Notes under the pieces: model-generated | What the model saw: the letters and a program-made list of their open reading frames with translations, nothing else | Told to the model about the DNA's origin: nothing | The model's database searches: none | Part shown: positions 44,201 through 53,200 of the stretch, piece by piece | How positions within the stretch are numbered: the stretch's first letter is position 1 | Layout: the number at the start of each line of letters is the position of its first letter | From: Tiliqua scincoides | Taxonomy: Eukaryota; Chordata; Lepidosauria; Squamata; Scincidae | Direction: 5' to 3' | Length of the DNA stretch: 64,000 nucleotides | Assembly (NCBI RefSeq): GCF_035046505.1 | Contig: NC_089822.1 | Location: 100,324,659 to 100,388,658 of the forward strand | Position numbers and translations under genes: made by a program

Positions 44201-47200
44201 GTACTAAATTATTTATCTTTGAATTTTATAAGGATTCCCATCTTAATTATCAAAATTAGGCCATTAAACATCACAGCTTAGTTTATTATGGATTCCTTTT
44301 CAGTCACAATCATCTTCCAAAAGTTATATTGATGACAGCAATGGCTTTCAACTATCTTCCAGGGAGCTCCAAGTTCCTCAGTGAAAAGATCAGTTATGGC
44401 AAACCAGCTTCCCTGAAAAGGCAGCTTGATCACAACTATGTACTGCTTTTCCTTTGTAACATGAAGCTGCAGATGAATGTTGGATCTATTCTATGGCACA
44501 TGCTCAGTTCACATGAGCCAACCAAGATAGGAGAACTATCCAGGTGAACCAAACATGTGCCCTATAATTTGCCCCAGAATCTTCTACAATGCACAGGGAT
44601 TCCAAAGCAGATGCTCAGCAGTTTCTTGGCAGACAAATCAACTCAAAGAAGATTCTTGGAAATAGAAGGTTTAAAAACCACTAGATTACAAGAACCAATG
44701 AAACCCATGCAAAGGAGATGTAACAGAACACACAACATTTTCAGAAGAGATCCCAAGTTTCTCTTACAGCCCAATACTGTGCATGTCTACACAGAAGTAA
44801 GACCCAGTGTGTTCAATGCAGCTTACTCCCACATGTGCATAGGACTGCAGCTGTAGTGATTAAGATAATGATTTCCAGAAAAAGAAAAAAAAATATGTCT
44901 TTTTGGGAGCAGACACGTGTTTTGGAAAGTTAACAGAAAACGGACAGTCCATGCTGTATATTGAAAATTGCTGTGAACTCCCAAAGCATCCTAAAATTTA
45001 TTCTTCTAATAGGTGGACTTTCAACAAGCATCTAACACTGCTGAAGGGAGGTCAGGCCATCCACATAGGAACATGGTAAGCTGTCTTTCTACTGAATCAA
45101 ACCGTTGGTCCATCTAGTTCAGTGTTATCTACTCTGACTGGAAACAGCTCTCAAGGATTTCAGATGGGTCTTTCCCAGTCAGACCCAGAGATGCCAGTGA
45201 GGGACTGAACTAGGGATCTTCTGCATGTAAGGCAGGTGCTCTACAACTGAGCTACGACTCTTTCCCTAAAAGTTGGATTTCTCTTAAACATTAGCTTTTG
45301 AAGCTTGCTAGAGCAGTAGACAATGTTGACCATTTTGTAAAATGAAGTACAATCGTGATGAAACAATTTACAATGTTTGATCTACATCAGTGTTTCTCAA
45401 ACTGTGGGTCAGGACCCACTAGGTGGGTCACAAGCCAATTTCAGGTGGGTCTCCATTCATTTAAATATTTTATTTTTCATATATTAGACTTGATGCTACC
45501 ATGGCATGTGACTGTATTGGGGAAATGTTACACATCTGTACTTTTAAACAGACTATTCTGTATATGCTTTTAACAATGACAGTAAATGGGACTTACTCCT
45601 GGGTAAGTGTGGGTAGAACTGCAGCCTAGTATTGTTAAAAAATTCCTGTGTGATGACATAACTTCCAGTCATGATATCACTTCCGACGGGTCCTGACATT
45701 CTCATTTTAAAAAGTGGGTCCCAGTGCTAAAAGCTTGACAACCACTGATCTACATGTTTAGAACAATCTCATGGTACAAGTCTTTTAAGGAATGTACCAA
45801 TTCAGAACAGAGGTGAGGAAGGTTTCAGGAACAAATGTTCCCATATGTCACAAGTTTGCTACTGTAAGATATTTGCTTTGTTAGGAAGATTTCTTTCCCT
45901 TAATGTGCTGTCTTTTTCTGTGCTTGGAAATATCTTCATGTATTGTAGAAGAAGACAAACTCATGCAATTCACACTCCCCATCCCGTTTTTAAAAATAAT
46001 ACAGCCTTAGGAAGACTGTATCTCTTGAGTCACTCAAATTCATTAATTTGGCTCTGGGGTTGGCAGGACACACCAAAACAATTAAAAAATAAAACTACCT
46101 GGTTGGTATACATGGCCAGCAAAGCTTTGTTAAATTCTATTGCTTGGAGCTGTTTCTTGGAGAGTTTATACTCGACACCTTCTGCATTGGTCAACTTCAC
46201 CTTTTTCTTTGAATCAAACACATTTTGGTCCTGTGGAGTACAAGACATGTTGTTCCACCAACTTACATAAGACATTTCTCAGGTCATTCGAGGCAATCCT
46301 AACACAAACACACCTCTTAACAAAAGGGGCACGGATGTTCACAAAGGAATGTCGATGCTTAAGAAAAGAGTAGCTTACAAGTACACCTGAGTAACAATGC
46401 TTATACCTTGTTAATTGTAATGATGTTATTGGCAATGACAGCAAGCAATCCCACATCTGTTGGTCTGAAATAATAGAAACAATTTACAAAGGGTTAAGTA
46501 CTTTTTTTAAACAAACAAAAAACAGGTCCTTTGACCACCACAGTTCAGAAGAGACCTTACTTCAGTTTGATTATCTGATTATAAAGTTGCAGGGCTTCTT
46601 CTGTGTGACCTTGTAGCTGCAATATATAAGCCATCTGACCATGAATAATGGCCAGTTCAGCCTCAATGTCTTCTTCAGTCACATCCTGAAAGAAAGCATT
46701 AAAAAAACACGAAGTGTAAACACACTACTTTGGCCCACAATCTTCATGATGCTTGAACTTATTACCTTCTGGTTAAAATGCACTGGTTATTATATTTTGG
46801 CCACAAAACAATCTATAAGTATACAAGCAGACAGTTAATTAGCAAAATCACAATCCATTGGGACAATCTCCTGCACAACGGGTTGTGCCCAGGTGAATTC
46901 TCCTAGCAGATCAAAGTGATATCTTTATAGCAAAAGTATGATCACCTTACAATGGGCGCAATTGAATTATTAAGTTCCATTTCTTTCAAAGAATCAAGCA
47001 ATGACAACGCACCCACTGACCATTGACATAAAAGCACTTCGGTTTGATTGTATACTGTCCAATGCAAGTATACTTCTGGCTTTAAAGGACATAAAGTACA
47101 TTCTATATAATTTTTTTAATTACTAGTATTAATAATTGCTCTTGCCACCAAGTCTACTTAATGCAATTCGAGTCTAGTGCCGCATACTTGGTGAAATAAT

Positions 47201-50200
47201 TTGGAACAAGGTAATGAAGTATTTACAAGCACAAAAGAAAAGAAGATCCTATTTAGGGCACCCAAACTTCATGTTAAAAGGAAAAGCAAGCAGACATGTT
47301 AAAAATTTATACCTCATGCTATTAGGATGACTCACAAGTAGAAATTACAACATAAGAACAACTTCACCAGAGACAGTAACATGCAGCCATACACAGTAGA
47401 CCCCTCTCCCCCAAATTCACAGAGGATACGTTCCTGCTTCCTGTTTCCACTGCAGATATCTGAAATCCGGAGTAGCTGCAAACCCTTTATTATTGTGTTG
47501 CAAGTCCCCCCTTCCATTGTGCAAATGACTTATCTGTCTCCGCTGCAACCCTCTATTCTCTGTCTCCTGAGCTGTCCGCTGCCTGTTAGCTCTGCTTTGA
47601 TTGCAGCCCTCCAACTTACTTCCTATAAGCATGATACTAACAGGAAGTGGGTTAGAGGGCTTCAATCAATGTGACACTAACAGGAATCAGACAGCACAGG
47701 AGACAGCAACAGGAGAGTTGCAAACAGACACAGTCATCTGAGCAATGGAGGGAAATGGTGAACTATGGATAAGTCAAATCATGGAAAGAGACCCCCCCGG
47801 ATACAGGTGGCTACTATACAGTCCATTTTTTGTATCCGTAGAGGTTAAGTTCCTGGAAAATCAAGCAGATACTGAATTCGAGGATAAGGAATCACTGATC
47901 CTATAGGATCAACACGGTAAGGGGGAAAATCAAATTGGCATGAATACCTCCACTGGGCCACTGGGCAAACCAAAATGGCCCCTCACTATGCAATCTTCCC
48001 CCCACTCCTGCCCAGGCAGCTAAAGCACAATCAGAATCCCTTCATCCACATTTCTATTTACCAATTTCTGTCTTTGACCCACTCCTCATTAGTTGTAACT
48101 TGCAGAGACAGCAGAATGGATCACATTATGACATTTCACACAAGCACGGTCATAACAGGAGGACCCCAATTAGCATTGTGACTATTCACCACTTTGTTTA
48201 GCACAGAAAGCACATTTTAGCATAACAGCAACTTACTGAGTCTTCTGAGAGAGACAGACGACACAGATCTAGAGAGAAAATATGTAAATTTTAGCATGAA
48301 CAATCGACACCAATCATGAGATTTCTCTAGGGATGAACATACGCCCACAGACACTTTGGTTCTGTCATAGAAGAATGCTAGTACAGGTGGCCCGTATCCT
48401 CAGATTTCATATCAGTAGATTCAGTTATCCACTGATCGGGTTCACAAGTCCCCTGCGCATGTGGCTCCTCTGGAGACGAAGGAAACTCTGCTCCCCTCAC
48501 CTCCGGAGGGGTTTTTGAGCTTGGCAGCTAAAAACACATGACTTCTGGTTTCTCCATTTTTAATGCCTTATAAGGCATTAGGAGGCCCAGGGAAAAACTC
48601 CTCTAATTTGGGATTCTATTAAATGGTCCTTATGTCTTAATATGGACAACGCAATCCTGCTAAAGTAGAACAGATGCCAAAACACTGCTCAGTGAAATTA
48701 CTTCTTTTAAGTACCCTTAAGAAAATAAGGAAAGTAATAGTGTAGAAAACACCAAACCTTGTGTGGCCTTGCAGAAGCTACATGAAACCTTCTTACATAA
48801 ATGCATCAATAAATGCCTAGAATGAATTGAGGGATACAAGAATACTCTCTCCTTTCTGTATTTTCTCAATTTCACTTTCTAGAGTAACCAGAGCCACTGG
48901 TGCTTCTTTCCGCAAATCTGCTTTGAGAGAGAGGACAAGTTCAGTTTTATAACAATTACCTTCTGCTTTCTGTAGGCTTTTTATTGCATCATGCAGCCTG
49001 CCTTGCCCAATGTATGCACAAGCAGCATTGTAGCACAGCTCGTAGGTAGCTTCTTGAAGGCCCAGATCTTCCTAGGTAGAACAAAAATAATTACATCAAA
49101 GAGAAACCTAGTTTTTAATTACAGTGTAAATGGATTTGTTTAATCCATCAGTATGGATGGATTAATTTTGCAATCTGAAAAATTGCTATTCACACGGTCA
49201 ATCATTTTTCTATTACATAAAGAGTTCTTACATAAATACAGTATGCTGTACATCCAAAAAAAAACTTCTGAATAGGGTGGAATTCTATAAGAGATGTGCC
49301 ACTATTGAGAAGCCCTATTTCTGGCAGCCATCCCCTTAACATGGCAGCATATCCAGAAGGGCCCTCTCAGATGACCAAAGAGGACGGACTAGATTAAATG
49401 GAAGGAGGCATTCTCTCCAATACGTTTGTCCCAAGCGGTAAAGGACTTTAAATGTCAAAACCAGCACCTTGAATTGGGCCTGGAACTGAACCAGCAGCCA
49501 ATGCAGTCACCAAAGTCCAAAAGAGTCAAATCACTGGGCTCCAGCAACCACACAAGCCATTGCATTCTGCACTAGTTAGAACTGTTGGACCATATTCAAG
49601 GTCAGCCCCACATAGGGCACATTACAGTAGTCTAATCTCACTGTCATTATGGCATGGATCACTGTGGCCAGATTTGACTGATCAATGTACAGCTGCAGCT
49701 GATGTACCAGCTAAAGCTGTGCAAAGACGCCCCCGGTCACAGCCTACACCTGGGCATCTAGGAGCAGCTGTGAATCCAGGAGAACCCCCAAATTGCAAAC
49801 CTACTCTTTCAGAGGCAGTGCAAGCCCATTCAGAGCAGGATGATAGTCCAGTACCCACACTGTGGATTTCCAAACCAGGAGGACAATCCTCTTATTTGGA
49901 TTTAGTTTCAGCCTGTTAGTCATCATGCAGATCCCAACCACCTCCAGATAGTGCTCTGGGACCACAACAGCCATCCTGGCATCTGGTGGAAAGGTGAGAC
50001 AGAGCAGAGTGCCATCAGCATATTGATGGCACCTCACTCCAAATCCTGAATGACCTCTCCCAGTGGTTTAATGTACATATTAATGGTTATGCATTCTACA
50101 ATGGAATGAGGCCTAAAATGTAAAGAGAAAGATGCTTAATTAACATAGGCAATTTGTACATTTACATTGAGGCTAGAATGACACATACCATAAGCTGAAC

Positions 50201-53200
50201 AGCCTTATTAACAACAAATGCTACAACCCAGTAACAATGGTTTGCATAAAGGGGGAGAACAGTTCTACATGAAACTTTCACTTCCATTCAATATTCCACT
50301 ATGACAGTTTCCTGTATTTTTATAACACTTATGCAGATCATCTAATACTAAGAAAGACACACCCATATATACACCATCACCACAAACTTACTTACTGGCA
50401 CCACTTTTTCCCAGGTGCTCTGTGCAGCAACAACTGCAGAAAGGTTTGTTTTCCTTTCTTCTTCATAGTCATCTTGTGAGTTGCGTATGAGATCCCGATA
50501 CACTGCTGAGCAATCGTCGTAACACTCTAACCTGTATAACTAATAAGAAAATAAATTAGATAACAGCTCAACATACCAGAGATAAAAACGTCAAAATTAG
50601 TACTGCAGCATATATACCACTCACATTACCAGCAACTATTACACCAATCTGGTAGGGGAGGCTAGTAGTATCCCCATACTGAGGGTGGAGGCTCAAAAGG
50701 AGATGTTATCCCAAGGCTACCAAGTAAGTTCTGGCCAAACTATTTAAGCCTCTCAGCTCATGTTGTTAACTGCTATGTTACATCAGCTTCCTCCAAGTCC
50801 AATCCTCGGAAAACAAAAAGTTAATGTTTAAGTTCTGTACAAATTCTAACATTTCAATAATTCTTCAAGCGCAGACTAATTGAAAGGCTATGCTATTTTC
50901 TCGTTATGACTACCGAGGTTGCCATTCAAGACAACCAAGGTATGGCCCATGATCCAAAGCATCCATGCCAACCAGCCCTCTCAACTAGAGAGAGCTCCTT
51001 GGCAAATTAATACCCATATTCTAGATTTTAGGGGGGAAAAGTCAGAGAAAAGCAACTCAACAACCCTGTAATCTACACTGTCATTTCACACAAAAACATT
51101 ATTTAAAAAAGTCTTTTAAATGTTATATGCTTATAAAAGGAACTCCAATACATAACGAAAGACATGACCATTTTATTGAGACAAAAATTCCATTCCTCCT
51201 ACACACGGCTGATCAAAATATTCATGTCTGCAATTCTAGATGCTACCAGAAAGTTCTCTAATAATTTTACCACCCCTTGGTCACCAGTCCCTGAACTGTG
51301 TTCTTTGAAAATAATTTCAACAAGTTGAAGAACAGTTCTGCATATGGATAATGCCATCATATATGGAAGAAAAATCTTCCTTGATTATGCTGCTATTTCC
51401 CCAAACTTCAATGTGTTATATTGTATTGTCTAGTCAAGTGAAATTACTGCACATCACCTTAAAGTGTGCTTTCCTTAAAAGTAGTACAGATTAAGAGAGA
51501 TGAAACCAAATTACCTTTTCACCTGAAAAATACTCATATTACACAGCATTACAAAGAATAAAATGAAAAAATAGAACAAGTCTGTTCAGTGAACAAAAAC
51601 TATCATATTTAGTTTCTGGTATTTCATAAAATGTTGGTAGATAAGTACTGTACACCACTCAGTTGTTCCAAGTCTACACTGTGGCTGAACAAATTACAGG
51701 AAGTCAGCCTGCGCTGTAAGAGAAGCCAATTTGCTTAAACAATTTCTGCCCAACGTTGCATATACGCAACGGGGATCAAATGCGTACACCTGTGGGCTGG
51801 ACAAAAATGAATTATGAAAACTGTAGCCAACAAAAGTCACGTTTTAGAGAGACTGTTGGTGTATATAGCTCAGTATTTACTGATGGTGGCAGCTCTTCAG
51901 AGTCCCAGCTGGGGTCTTTCCAGGCCTCTTATCCAAAATGTTTTAATCAAAGATACTACAGATTGAACTTTGGACTTTCTGCATGCAGTGCATGCACTCT
52001 ATTACTAAGCTATGCCCCCTTCTCCACTGTAGCAGCTGTATGAACAAAGTTGAAGGTTTGCATCGAATTCCTAAAAATCAAGGCTGACTTCATACTTGTG
52101 AGTTACATAAGCAGATAGTTTTCAAAGCAGTATTACCACTTGTCCATAAAGCTCTTTTAGTTTGTCTGTCTGCTGGCTGGCTCCTTGAATGGTCTTCAGA
52201 GCATTTTCAATCCTGTTCAACCTGTACTCACAATAAGCCTTTTCAAAGGCTATCAAGTCACTGCAACATACAAGTCAGATGTTGGAGGTCATTCCTCAGT
52301 ATCAGTTCCCACAAAACCACTTTACTCTCAAGACTTACATTTGTTACTTAACAGTTCATTATGCTAGAATACTGGTGCTGCATTGAACAAGACTATGAAA
52401 GAAAAAAATGAACCCCCTTAATGAAAATATAACTTTCTAAAGCTTGGAAGGCACTTCAAGATCTAAAACCTGTCATATCCGTTATTTGCAGACTAGAATA
52501 CACATCTTAATCCTGGCAAGAATGCTAAAAGTTTTAATTATTTATAACTAGCATAGGACAGAGATCTCCAAACCCTGGCCCAGGGTTCAGATGCATCCTG
52601 TGGCAAAACTATGTGGCCCACGGCCAGCCTCTGGTTCCCCGAGAGCCTCTGGCCCACTTGACTGAACACAACCAGAGCGGTGTTCCGGTCACAATCGAAG
52701 AGTGTTCTCAGAACCGGAACACCTTCTAAAAGACTAAAAACATCACTTACTGGTTTTCCCAAAAACTTGAAGTAACTTTTTGTGCCCTCTGAATGAAGGC
52801 TTTCTGAGGGTCAGAGAGGCCTCCATTTGAGTATGTGCTTTATTTTGTGGTGTACGCTGGTGTTTGGAAAAATCCTGGAAATTTGAGACCAATCATTCAT
52901 TTATTCCAGCCATTTTCAACCATTGTCCCATGGCATACTGGTATGCTGCGAATGTCTGCGGGTGTGCCGTGGGAGTTTGGGGGAAGGTCATTTATTAGTA
53001 GAGCCATTGGGGGATGTGAGCCCCCCCATGAACAGCATGGTCTGCCTTGTCAATGTAAAAAAACTGATGGTGTGCCTTGATCATTTTAGTACCTTGTCAG
53101 TGTACCATGAGACAAAAAAGGCTGAAAATCACTGATTTATTCATTTGTTTAAGTTCCATCACTAATGTATCTATTTAAATTTTATATTTAAAAAAATTTT

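Noticed and set aside
1690-52025. Possible tRNA genes at A-box and B-box pairs
   Set aside because: The pairs at 1,690, 18,999, 45,066 and 51,870 belong to SINEs with shared non-tRNA bodies, and no cloverleaf with a sensible anticodon arm was seen.
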